A DNA stretch of 64,000 bases from Psettodes erumei (taxonomy: Eukaryota > Chordata > Actinopteri > Pleuronectiformes > Psettodidae), in the NCBI GenBank assembly GCA_016785225.1, contig JAFBJZ010000781.1:3286001-3350000 (forward strand), written 5' to 3'. A program made the translations under genes and the position numbers. The notes beneath the pieces are model-generated. The model worked only from the letters and a program-made list of their open reading frames with translations, was not told the DNA's origin and made no database searches. Positions 1-12,500 of this stretch are shown piece by piece. How positions within the stretch are numbered: position 1 is the first letter of the stretch; each line of letters starts with the position of its first letter.

Positions 1-300
1 TGCAACATCTTACTCACCAGGTCAAATGCTGAGATGTGAGAATTCAACTTGCTTTGCTCTTTCTTTTTTGCTGACACCACCAGGAGCCATGAAGTCAGAA
101 ATGTCTAAATCCTCCTCAAGATCTTGTAGAGTTTGTCTTTGGTTCACGTCTGACCTGCAGCACTTACCATAGCTCAGACATCTTTTCCATTTAAAAAGCA
201 ATTATATCAATTCAGTGAAATCACAATCAAAGTGATGAGTAAGCTCTGAAAACTAACTGTTGACTAAAACTGTGAAACCTCTGATGATGTCTCCAACAGC

Positions 301-1454
301 AGGTCAACAAAATGATTGCACTTACACTTGAGAAAAAACGGGACGTGTATATGAAGCACCAGCAATTGGTGCTGCAACAAGAAAAGGTAAATTGGCCACA
401 TATGTCACATCACTGGTTTTAACTTCATTCACCTGCTCAGCCGATGAATACAGAATGATGCATATGACTGGTGGGTGTGTGTTCCGCAGATGGAGCAGGA
501 ATACGAAGAACTACAGAAGATGCAGACTGAGGCCATTCTGGTCATGCAGCAGAAAGGCGACCTGAAGGTGCTGGTGCTGGAGAAGCAGATAAAAGCAGTG
601 ACAGAAAGTCTGGAGAAGGAGCAGCTCAAACTCTGGGTGGCGCTCGCCTTTGGATGGGGAGACCAAACGGCTGCAAAAAACATCAAGGTATGGCTTTATA
701 CTTTCATTTGATTTTAAGCTGTGTTCAGTAATCTATGTGACCGCACGGTCGACAGGAATTACGCCTGGTCTTTCATGTTGCCATGACCACTCTCCTAGTG
801 CCGAACCAACTCAACCCAGTCAGGTCTTAGAATTATTCTCACGTCAGTTAAAGTTTGTTTGAGGTGTTTGTGCAGGTGTGGCTGCTGCTCCTATTGTAGA
901 AGAACGAATTAGAAAGTGTGTTTTCACCTGTAGGACCTGTGTGAGTCAAAACACGCCATCATCAGTGCCCTGCAGGATGACATCTCTCAAGGTTTAATGG
1001 TTGGTCATCAGTGATCTCAAAGTGATTTCATGCTGCAGGAATGTTTAATTGATTGTGTGAAGCTTCATTTGACACTTTTGCTGTCGAGTTTTATCAAAAT
1101 AAACATATGATTGGCAGGAGAATGACTTGGTTGAGAAATCGACTGCTTTGGAGCTCTCTGTGGACAAGTGGCCCTCAGCAGGTGACATCAATAATTCCAT
1201 CAGGAAGGCCTCAGAAGATAGCAAGGTTAGTCATCTGTTATGTCAGTGTTGTCATGCCCCTCTGTAGAACTGATCTGAGCATTATTGTTGTTGTAAAGTG
1301 TTGTTTGGCATTTTTCAGTTAGTTTTGAATGTGTACTTGGCAGAAATTTGAAGACTTGATGCAGGAGCTGATGGCTTTGTTCATCTCTGAGGACAACTCT
1401 GTCCAAAAGGACTCCCTAGAACTGGACCCTGCTGCTGCTGAGTCCAGACAGTGA
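301..1454 (+). CDS. 3' part of a GAS8/DRC4-like coiled-coil protein gene (5' end missing)
   Basis: Five joined segments encode a charged, helix-rich tail. Likely exons are 301-386, 490-687, 934 to about 1000, 1118-1225 and 1344-1454 (stop TGA). The second and third exons contain VMQQKGDLKVLVLEKQIKAV and DLCESKHAIISALQDDISQ. They match, in order and spacing, the part of GAS8/DRC4 (nexin-dynein regulatory complex of motile cilia) reading QQKTGFKNLVLERKLQAL and ESKNSTIKDLQYELAQ. The last two exons (ending in ELDPAAAESRQ) do not resemble the GAS8 C-terminus I remember, so this may be a diverged paralogue or a different axonemal coiled-coil protein. The donor after exon 3 is unclear: the obvious one near 991 gives a phase that does not fit exon 4, while ATG|GTTGGT a few codons later does. 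AATAAA lies about 100 bp after the stop. The start is outside the window or unrecognised in its first 300 bases. Confidence 0.5.
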
Positions 1455-1554
1455 ACTCCTGCAGCTCTCAGGTCTCATCTGTTGTTTCTGGATATTTTTC
1501 ACAGAAAGTTAGCTAATCTTTGCACCTCTCTGTCTTTCAGTTCCTGATTGTTCA

Positions 1555-1560
1555 AATAAA
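1555..1560 (+). terminator. poly(A) signal of the GAS8-like gene
   Basis: A canonical AATAAA lies about 100 bp after the TGA at 1452-1454. It is the first such hexamer downstream, so it probably ends this transcript about 0.7 kb before the tnks start codon. Confidence 0.55.
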
Positions 1561-2263
1561 ACTGTGTAGAAGTCGGGGTATGCTTACCTAACAGATATCA
1601 GTTGGACATTTTACTGTGCAAGATAGGGTGTCAACTGTAATGCAGCTTTTAGGAGCAAAAAAATGTAACTAAGCTACTGTATATCACACAATTGCAATAA
1701 ATAAAAATGTCATCAGATCTCTGTCCTTGTATCATGATGTACTGATATCTTTTGCTCATCACTCTTGCACGGTCGCATCATAATTCACCCCACAAATAAG
1801 GTTCGAGTATCATTGTGTTACACGTTGGGCAGTGAAATATTTTGGACAGAAATGCAAAAGTGGTTATCAGACTGTCAGTTTTATTTTTATATAAATGGTG
1901 ACGAAAATATTGCACACAGGACCAGCAACACAGTTTGGCTGCAGCAGGGTTTCTAATCCAAATGGTCTTGTGCGTATGGTGAAGGAGAAAAATTTAAGGA
2001 TAAAAAGCTGAATGAACCTTGGACCGACGAAGACACGAATAACGGAAATCCATATTTGCCAGATGTGCAATATAACGAACATAAAACGCATACAAGTAGT
2101 CGATATAGATTTTAAGACTTGACTTTGTGGTTGTCAATAAATACAAACCGACCGAGCGTTTCTCCACGTTCAGCCTCCACTGAGAGTAAGCAGCTGACAG
2201 GAAGCGCGACCACTTTCACCGGAAAGGAGGAACCGCTTTTATTGTTGCCTGAGAGCTGCTGTA
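1561..2263 (+). promoter_or_regulatory. intergenic stretch, tnks promoter and 5' UTR
   Basis: No gene is seen here. AT-rich sequence to about 2110 gives way to a GC- and CpG-richer stretch that runs into tnks exon 1, as expected for a TATA-less housekeeping promoter. No TATA box is evident near the start codon. The transcription start cannot be placed from sequence alone. Confidence 0.4.
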
Positions 2264-5200
2264 ATGGCGGTGTCTCGTCGCTCGTCGCAGCAGCAACAAC
2301 AGCAAAGTACGTTACAGTCTCCGCCAAGAAACAGCTCCCTGTCGGGCGCTCCTCCGGCCTCGCCGTCGATGCCTCTGCTGACTTCGGCCGTCGGAACCCC
2401 GGAGAATGAAAGGGAATGCAGCGGAGGGATCGAGATGGCCCTGGCCTCCCCGGACCTGCCAGCCCCGGTCCTAGCGAGCAGCGCGAGCTCCACCACGACA
2501 ACCTCTGGCGGCGGCAGCAGCAGCGTCTCGAGCCCCGGCTCCGGAGCCGCGAGTCCTACCGACGGCAGCAGCAGCATCGGCGGGGCGTTCAGGGAGTTGT
2601 TCGAGGCCTGTCGTAATGGCGATGTGTCCAGAGTGAAGAGACTCGTCGACTCGGTGAACGTAAACGCGAAGGACATGGCTGGTCGAAAATCAACTCCCCT
2701 TCATTTCGCTGCGGGTAACGATGAGCAAAGCTAATGATACCGCAGCATTATGTTTTGTTGCTAACGCGCAGTCACCGCTAGTTAGCTAGCGTCGCTGTGT
2801 TTTGGTGGACGTATGAACTGCTAACCTGTCATTTGTCATCTACCCTTCTGATAACGTTTAGTGGAGTTATAATTTATCACGTCTGAATTATTAGCCTGGT
2901 AATGCTAACTAGCTAAACGGACAGCCGTCAACATTTTCCTCAATAACGTAAAGCGAAAAAAAACAAACAGGTTGGCCTAAAAAGGAAGTCGCTATCCATG
3001 CATAGAGGTAGCACAACACTAGCTTTAGCATGAGTTCTCCTGGACCAAATAACTGCAAGGTGCTGTCACGTAAATCGTTGCTGTCATAATGATTTTGCAG
3101 TGCGTCAATAAGGATTGTTTAATAACTCACTAACATGATGCATTTATTTGATATAGCCATGCTTAATGGAAAGTTCATTGTACGTTCATTTTAAACTTTT
3201 TGCAGGTTTTGGCAGGAAAGATGTGGTGGAGCACCTTCTGCAGACCGGAGCTAATGTTCATGCCAGGGATGACGGAGGACTCATCCCCCTGCACAATGCT
3301 TGCTCTTTTGGCCACGCAGAGGTCGTCAGCCTCCTCTTGTGTCAGGGTGCAGACCCTAATGCCAGAGATAACTGGAACTACACGCCATTACATGAGGCTG
3401 CCATTAAGGGAAAGATAGATGTGTGCATTGGTAAGGATCCCTGCTGCTGATGTCAACTCTGCAGATCAGTGTTGCATGTATTTTGCAACCGTTCTGGTCT
3501 TATGGGCCATTAGATGTGAAATTAGCCTCTTGAAAAGGTTGACAACTGTATACCAGATGCTGACTTTTGGCCAGAGGTTTTTGAAGTATGTGAGTGGTGA
3601 TGCCAGGATAGGAATTTAATTTAGCAAACAACCAGAAGGTTTGTCTATTGACCTCTTTGCTGTGTAACCCACTAATGTCTTGTATCTGCACCTCTCTCAC
3701 CCAGTGTTACTCCAACATGGAGCTGATCCAAACATCCGCAACACTGATGGCAAATCTGCTCTGGATCTAGCTGACCCATCAGCCAAGGCTGTTCTCACTG
3801 GTCAGTCCCTCTCAGCTGCCTAATCTCTCACAATTACATTTTAGACATTAACTTGCACTTTTGCAGTTCATGGCAAATGAGCAGGGGAATAAATAAAGCT
3901 TCAGTTTGCAGGCAGTCATCATAAATGTGACCAATACATAACATAAACTGCATTCACAGCAGAAAAGGTACACATAACTCTGTCCTGAGCTCAGTGAGCC
4001 AATGTTACATTGTACCAGGTATTTTGCAATAACAAGTGAAGCTTGACCACCAGGTTATCTGATCCATTTTATTCTTTGTCTTTTGGGGATCTCAGTGGAG
4101 CACCTGCAGCATGGTGCTTTTTCCTCTTCAAGACTATTAAACTTAGTTCTGGTAGTCCCCTGGCATGGATTGATTGCTACAAACCAGAGAGTGCATCCAA
4201 TAGTAATTTGGAGCCCGAAAAGCCAATAGCGGATCAATCAGCAGATAGACGCTGGATATTCAGGAATTGAAAAGGATCCAAACGTGTACAATTATCATTT
4301 CATGAATGGATCTTTATCATCTTAGATACTCAATGGCATTTCCTTGAATTATGAATGGAGCCTGCGTTCAAAATGGTGATGTATGACTGGTGGAGGTAGC
4401 GCAGCCATCGGCTGAGTCGGATAATTTGCAAACCATCCAGTCAGTCGCGCATGTTAATCGTCTGAAGAGATGAATCGGTCGTCCTCTGCTTTTAAGCCAG
4501 TGTTTTGCACACTTCGCTCTAATCTTCATGCTTGTTGTCATCCAGGTGAATACAAGAAGGACGAACTACTGGAAGCAGCGAGGTGAGTATCAGTCTGACT
4601 GGTCATCGCTCACATTTCTTGTCGGCTCATCAAAGTTTGACTTCACTGTCAGGGAGGATGTTCTTAGATGTGTTTGTGGCTCCAACCTGATGGTTAAAGT
4701 ACAGTAAGAAGTAGATTGAATAATGGTATCACAGGAGTTCATAACCACAGTGATAACCTATACCGGGAGAAGTATGATGACCCCAGACTTTTCCTTGTCC
4801 ATTACAGGAGTGGAAATGAAGAAAAGCTGATGGCACTGCTGACTCCATTAAACGTCAACTGTCACGCCAGCGACGGCCGCAAGGTAAAATGAGCCGCCAG
4901 CACCAAACCATATCACACCAGACAGATTTCTTTCTCAACACCTTTTGATACAACATGTTGTGCAGGGTTGCAGACTCATTATGCTTTGTGTTTTAACCAT
5001 CACAAGAAGGTCTGTGAGTCAGACAAGGTGTGAGTACTGTGATTATGGCCGGATTAGTTTGTGTGGTGCAGATGCAAAGGAGATTTATAGCACTGGATCT
5101 GTGGGAGGCTGTTATTGGGGATTTCTGAAGATGTTTTTCTTCCACATATTATGCATGTGTGACTCTCATCAAACCATCCATGAAATCCATCCGTTCCTGA

Positions 5201-6505
5201 CGCAACATCTCCACCTTCACTCCGTCGACCTCATTAATCGTTTACGGAGTGTGAAGGTTCAGCTTTTCAGTTTTTTGTTTTTTTTAGCTCTCTAGTTTCT
5301 TTGTGCTGTCAGGTGGGGGTTTTTTGTTTTGTGTTGTTTTCATATTCTGGAGCCGAAGTAAACACAACCGCTCCTTTATTTACATATTAACATATTGGGA
5401 TCAGATGTCTAGACGGGACTATCTTTCTCTTCTTCCCCATAATCGCTTCTCCATGCCAGATGCTAGAGCAAAGCCGCTTGTGATCTTGAAATCTATTTAG
5501 TTACACAAGCATCCGTCCGGATCAGAAAGCAAGACTTCAGTCAACATATTGTGCAGTTTATTTATCCGTGTTTCCTCTGAACTCAGTCCATGTTTGGTTT
5601 TAGTTTTTTTCATGGTTGGTGGACTTGTAGGACAATTACACAAACAACTCTTTTTATAGAACAGACTTTCCAGTTAATTTGACGTCACCATTTAGTGGCT
5701 TTCACTTTAGGCGTACAACTCTTTTTGCATTTCATTCCCACGTCGCATCATCGTGGATTTTGTTTTTAATCCATCCTGAGTTATTGTGGTATATTGCTGT
5801 ATTTCCTGCTTTATCTGGCAAAATTGCTTTTTTTAAATTTTAGTAAATAATCAAAATATATTATCACCAGCTCCACCTTGCCATAAATATCCATCCAGCA
5901 GAAGCTTACTTCATTCATTCCTAACCACATTTTCTTACAGCAGTAGAAGTATGACTCTCTCCCCTGCCTCCTTTGACATATGCTTACAGGTTGCATGATC
6001 TAAGCCAGTTTGCCAGTGTAGATTTGGCCGCTACCATTAACAAGTCCTTGCCTTTTCACAAAGCCGTAGAGAAAACTGAGGAGGAGAAATCCCACTTACC
6101 CTCCAGCTGCACACGCTCTCTGGCCTGGTGTCACATCTCATTTCAAAACCATGTTTGGTGGATCAGACATTGATTTAGAAGCAGAGCCTGTTTTTCATTG
6201 ACTTAGGAAGGGAGACAAGAATTGCTGTGAAAAGATACTGTCATCTTGTAATTTTTGTTTCGTTTTGTTTTCCGTGTGACTCTGGCAACATTTGTCGATC
6301 AGTCAACATCCCAAAAAATGCTGGTAAGTTGACCTTGATAACGGCCACTTGATTGATGCACTGTTGTGATCTTTTTTTTTTTGTTCGTTTGTTTTTATTC
6401 CTTTAATCCATTGTTTTTATTTGACCAATAAGCTGGCTGTCACTTGTTAATTGCACATCATGGACCTGGGTGTACGGGTCACTCATGTATCCTACCCTGA
6501 TGCTC

Positions 6506-6558
<53 letters not shown>

Positions 6559-9500
6559 CGTGTGTGTGTGTGTGTGTGCGTGCGTGTCTGTGGCATGTGA
6601 GCGTGTTGGGTTGGTGTCATGGTGACGACTCATCTTTTTGGATTTGGAGAGGAGCTCAAAATGTCCACTGCCTGCTTTTCTTCAGCGTCTGTCCTCTCCT
6701 CTGCACACTCACCCACACTTCTCCAACTTTCAATCACTTGCTCTTCAGTCAGTGTCTGATTTGGCTTTTGATTTATTCATTCATTCACTTATCTTGTTTT
6801 TTTTTTTGATGATCACTCATGCATGCCTGAAGGCCTGCCCCTCTGCATTTTGTCGAGCCAATCTGTGAAATGTGTGTCTACTTCGTGTTCCCCGTCGGAT
6901 CGGTTGGTATGCAATAATGAATGGGAAACATTTCACCTGTCACTGTCGTGCAGCGCTACCCTCCGTGGTAATGACTTTTGATTGCTTTCGATTGCTCGTG
7001 TCACCCCACACTGAATGAAACCTCCACGGTTCGACTGTCTCATCCATCTAATTTTCTCACTGTGGCTTGAGATCTAACAGTTTGCTTCCCGGGATTTACA
7101 TTAATATCACTGCATGGGAACTGAAATGAATGATGTCTCTTCTTTTTGATTGTAAGCTTGACCTGAGCTAGACTTTTGAACAGAGAAATTTGCCACTGAA
7201 GTTTTGGAATTGCAGCTTTGCTTGGACTAATGTTCATTTTTCTTGGCTGAAATGAAGCCATATGATTTCATCCGCTAGTCGCTTGCAGAGTTGCTCTCTC
7301 AAACTCTTAACCCGCTCACTGTAGCTTCATTGCATCCTATTGTGGTCGGGGTACTATAGCATTTTATCAGTCCTGAAATGTGGTGTTAAAGCCACTTCTG
7401 AAAACTATATTCTAATTAAATCTCTTTTCTGAAAGTGTAGTTTCTGAGATTTTTTACTGACATTGCATATAAATAAATTTAAGAGCCAAAACTTAATTAA
7501 TGATTACTGATTAATGAAGAAGTGAAGATTTTCCAAATAAACTTTTTGTTTAGCCAGATACTACGTCCTCGAGTTTTACAACTTAAAGAATTTTTACGAA
7601 CTGGAACCAGATGGCTATTGTATCCCAACCATAATTCCTTTCCCGCCTTTTTGAAGTTTATATGCTAACAATTACACTATTGATTCTTTTTTTTGCCAGC
7701 TCACTACGTTAAACTTAATTTTAATCCTTTAAGCCCCAGAAGAACATTGTTATTTCCGTGATCTAATCAAATGTGAGTCAAGGTAGATGAGTAATATTTT
7801 TCATACTGCTTGTTGTCACTCACTCAGGTCAGACAGGACAAATTACTTTTTTCCCCCCACTGGATTTACCCACAAACTCCATTGACCTTGCATTATACCC
7901 TCCGTTCAACTGCAACTCACAGAGCATATAGCCTGCCATAGCACATCGCTTCTGGCCCTAATCAGCCGCTTGCTCCCGTAGCCATCAAAAGCAGCGCATG
8001 CTTGACGCAGCCGGCGACCTTTCTGCTCACAAGCTGTCCTCTCTTCCAGTCCACGCCGCTCCACCTGGCTGCAGGCTACAACCGGGTCCGCATCGTCCAG
8101 CTCCTTCTCCAGCACGGGGCCGACGTCCATGCCAAGGATAAAGGGTGAGACGTCATCACCGACGTCTGGAGAACTGAATTTGTCATTCAGCCCTTTTTCT
8201 TGACATTAACCAGACCGCCTTGTCCCTGCAGTGGCCTGGTTCCTCTGCACAATGCTTGCTCCTACGGTCACTTCGAGGTCACCGAGCTCCTGCTTAAAGT
8301 AAGAACCACAATTTACCTGCCAGTTCAGGGTCATTCAATATAGCAACTTGGCCTTGGTTACAGACAAAGTTGAAAATAGTGTTTACTATTTTTATTAACA
8401 CTATATTAATGGTGTTTACTGCTGCTACAGTTGTGTAGTGATAGTCCATGTGCTGTTCTGTCTGCAGCACGGAGCCTGTGTGAACGCCATGGACTTGTGG
8501 CAGTTCACTCCTCTCCACGAGGCGGCATCCAAGAACCGAGTGGAGGTCTGCTCCCTGCTGCTGAGCCACGGGGCCGACCCCACCCTGCTCAACTGTCACA
8601 GCAAGAGTGCCGTGGACATGGCTCCCACCCCAGAGCTAAAAGAAAGGCTCACCTGTGAGTTCCCTCTCAGCCACACAGTAAACATACAGACACTTGATCC
8701 GGTTGTGTATATATTTTGTCAGCAGCTATGATGGTGCAGTTCTTGTCTTGAAATTGCTGTTCAAATAAAACCTTTAGGCTAAAAAAATTTTTTTCTCATG
8801 TAGATGAATTCAAAGGTCACTCGCTGCTGCAGGCAGCCCGGGAGGCAGACATGGCTAAAGTGAAGAAGACGCTGGCTCTGGAGATCATCAGCTTCAAACA
8901 CCCTCAGACCAACGAGACGGCTCTGGTCAGAACCCAGCACTTAACATTTACATTCCCTAGATCCCTTTCACATTTGAGTGCAGCTTAGAACTTAAAATCA
9001 CTGCCTAATCACTGCTGATAGAGCTCCTTTTCCTGGCTTCATTATTGGTTATAAATTATTTTTTGCCACAAAAATGATCCCTGTTTTCAGAATTTGAAGA
9101 AACTTGACTTGTTGAATTAAAAACTGTGCGGCCAGCAGTGCTCTGTAAGATAAAAGATGGTATACAGGCAGCTGTATGTGATTGGCTAGCGGTTTTGCCG
9201 ATCGGCATTCACATAAAACATGTTTTCGGGATGGCAGGTCTTTCATGTAGATTCCAGTTCACCTGTCTAATGTTGGTGTCTGTTGCAGCACTGTGCTGTG
9301 GCTTCCCCCCACCCCAAGAGGAAGCAGGTGACTGAGCTGCTGCTGCGTAAAGGTGCCAACATCAACGAGAAGAACAAAGAGTAAGTTTTGTTTATTTAGT
9401 TTAGTATTTTGGGGGGTTTTGCTAAGAAGAGAAGAGATAGTGACATAAAAATTTGTTAGCATTAGCCTGGATCAGAAACTTTGGTAACTTCCTATCTGTG

Positions 9501-12500
9501 TCCTCCAGCTTTATGACTCCCTTGCACGTTGCCTCGGAGAGAGCTCACAACGATATACTGGAGGTGCTGCAGAAACATGGAGCAAAGGTCAGTTGTTTTA
9601 TCCATTTAGTAAATATTATGCAGCCAGCTTGTGAATTTGCAGCGTGCAGAAATGCGTTTCTGACCCTCAGCTCCGCCTCCCCTGTCTGCAGGTAAATGCT
9701 GTGGACACACTGGGTCAGACGGCTCTGCACAGAGCCGCGCTGGCCGGCCACATCCAGACCTGCAAGCTGCTGCTGAGCTACGGGGCCGACCCGTCCATCG
9801 TGTCTCTGCAGGGATTCACTGCCGCCCAGATGGGCAACGAGGCCGTACAGCAGATTCTTAACGGTAATCGGAAGGCACCGCACCTCCAGCTGCTCAGCAC
9901 GGGTTGATTTTCCGAGTCTGTCAGTGAGAATGCATTCCAGCAATATTAACTTTCCTCAGCCGGGATGAGGCAGATTTTGTAGTCTGAGGTATGCGTGTCT
10001 CTCTTGGGCTTCAACGCTCAATCGTTCTACAAAATTTGCCTCAGAGGGATGTATCATATTTCGACCCCGATCATAAGATTTTCACAAGGAGTATGTATTT
10101 CTTTCTTTTTCGTCTCCAGAAAATGTTCCCACGCGTAATTCTGACGTGGACTACAGATTTCTGGAGGCTGCCAAAGCTGGGGATCTGGACACAGTGCAAG
10201 TAAGTAAACATGCTCACTAAAAGCAGCGGTTTAAAATTTACTGTGAATTAGATTTATCTTGTTAAGAAAACCTCTCAGCTCAGTTGCTAATAACTACATT
10301 GTTCCTGTGTGCGGCAGCAACTTTGTACGCCTCAGAACGTAAACTGCCGTGACTTGGAGGGCCGCCACTCCACTCCTCTCCACTTTGCAGCTGGCTACAA
10401 CCGAGTGGCTGTAGTTGAATACTTGTTGCACCATGGAGCTGATGTCCATGCCAAAGACAAGGGGTAAGTTCTTCAACCACCCTCTTGCTAGTCTGTAGAT
10501 TTTGTTTAAAAAAAGTAAAGCTTTAAGTAGGTGCACAACAGCTCATCCTTCTGGTGTCTCTTCTGTTTTTCCTCCCCCAGAGGTCTGGTCCCCCTCCACA
10601 ACGCATGCTCCTACGGTCACTATGAGGTGGCCGAGCTGCTGGTCAGACACGGAGCTTCGGTCAACGTGGCCGACCTGTGGAAGTTCACCCCGCTGCACGA
10701 GGCCGCGGCCAAAGGCAAATATGAGATCTGCAAGCTGCTGCTCAAAGTGAGGCTCCGTCATTTGTCACCTGTCACGACTGTTGTCTCAGATTGGCGTGCG
10801 TCCTCTGTCGGTGATTGTTACGTTGACGCTCTGTTTGACCCGTTCAGCATGGAGCCGACCCCTCCAAGAAAAACCGCGACGGCAACATGCCGCTGGACAT
10901 GGTGAAGGACGGAGACACGGACATCCAAGACCTGCTGAGGGGTGATGCTGCCCTGCTGGACGCTGCCAAGAAAGGTTGCCTGGCCCGGGTCCAGAAGCTC
11001 TGCTCCCCAGAGAACATCAACTGCAGAGACACACAGGGGCGCAACTCCACACCCCTCCACCTCGCAGGTAACCAAATATAAAGCATATATATGTATACTG
11101 TGTATATATAACATATTTAAGAGTCATTAAAATGCTGCACTTGTGCAGAATCTAAAATCCTTTCCTTCTCCTCAGCTGGGTACAACAATCTTGAGGTGGC
11201 AGAGTATCTGCTGGAGCATGGGGCTGATGTCAACGCTCAGGACAAAGGAGGCCTTATCCCTCTTCATAATGCTGCTTCTTATGGGGTCAGTCTCATAAAC
11301 AAACATTTCTTATCCATTGCAGATCATCTGGGGTTTGATTTATACATCCACAAAGCTTCGAGCTAATGCTGCTTCAGCTTCTGCAAGTGCCATCAGTAAA
11401 TGTTAATTGTTTCTGCACTATTTTAATTTACTGACTTGTCCTCTGTCCTCTTCCTCACAGCATGTGGACATCGCAGCCCTGCTGATCAAATACAATACAT
11501 GCGTGAACGCTACAGACAAATGGGCCTTCACACCCCTGCACGAGGCCGCTCAGAAGGGCCGTACACAGCTGTGTGCGCTGCTGCTGGCTCATGGAGCCGA
11601 CCCCACCATGAAGAACCAAGAGGGCCAGACTGCTCTGGACCTGGCCACTGTAATTTATTTTGAGAACTACTTAGTTTTTCAGGCCAAGATTTGCACTTAT
11701 TCTCACTTATTCCCTAATTCTCTTGTTACATGAAGGCCCCAAACTACTGGATTGATAGAGAAGAGAATGTACAGTAGATGGACTTAACAGAAAATAAATT
11801 GGGTTCCTTTCAACAAGTTCTTCTTCTGTCACTGCAGGCTGATGACATCCGGGCCTTGCTGATGGACGCCATGCCACCGGATGCCCTGCCCAGCTGCTTC
11901 AAGCCCCAGGCCACGGTGGTCAGCGCCTCCGTCATCTCCCCTGCCTCCACGCCGTCCTGCCTGTCGGCAGCCAGCAGCATAGACAACCTGGCTGGGCCGC
12001 TCACCGAGCTGGCGGCCGCCGCCTCCGCCAGCACCTCTGGAGTGGCAGACGGAGCCACAGGCACCGACCGCAAAGAAGGGGAAAGTAAGTTTGTTGCATA
12101 TATGATAAGAAATACTGGTCAGTTTGCAACACTGGTTAACACAGAAAAAAGGCGACATGGAAAAAGTGCACAAACCCTGTTTTTGACATTCAACTATGAA
12201 CTCCCTGTTTTTCACAGTGACGATGCTGGACATGAACATAAGTCAGTTCCTGAAGAGCCTGGGCCTGGAGCACCTCAGGGACATCTTTGAGAGGGAGCAG
12301 GTCAGCCTCCTCAGAAATACTTGATATACTTCAAGTTTAACCATTAGTTTTACATTATATGTCTGTCATTCAGTGGTAGAGTGATATTTTAATACCTTTT
12401 TACTGGTTGGTGTAAACTTCCAGATCACCCTGGATGTGTTGGCCGACATGGGTCACGAGGAGCTGAAGGAGATCGGAATAAACGCCTATGGCCACCGACA

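Noticed and set aside
2239..2676. Minus-strand open frames over tnks exon 1
   Set aside because: They are antisense to a real coding exon with conserved start and ankyrin sequence; compositional artefacts of CpG-rich DNA.
6403..6809. Open frames made of His-Thr and Cys-Val repeats
   Set aside because: They arise from translation of the TG microsatellite.
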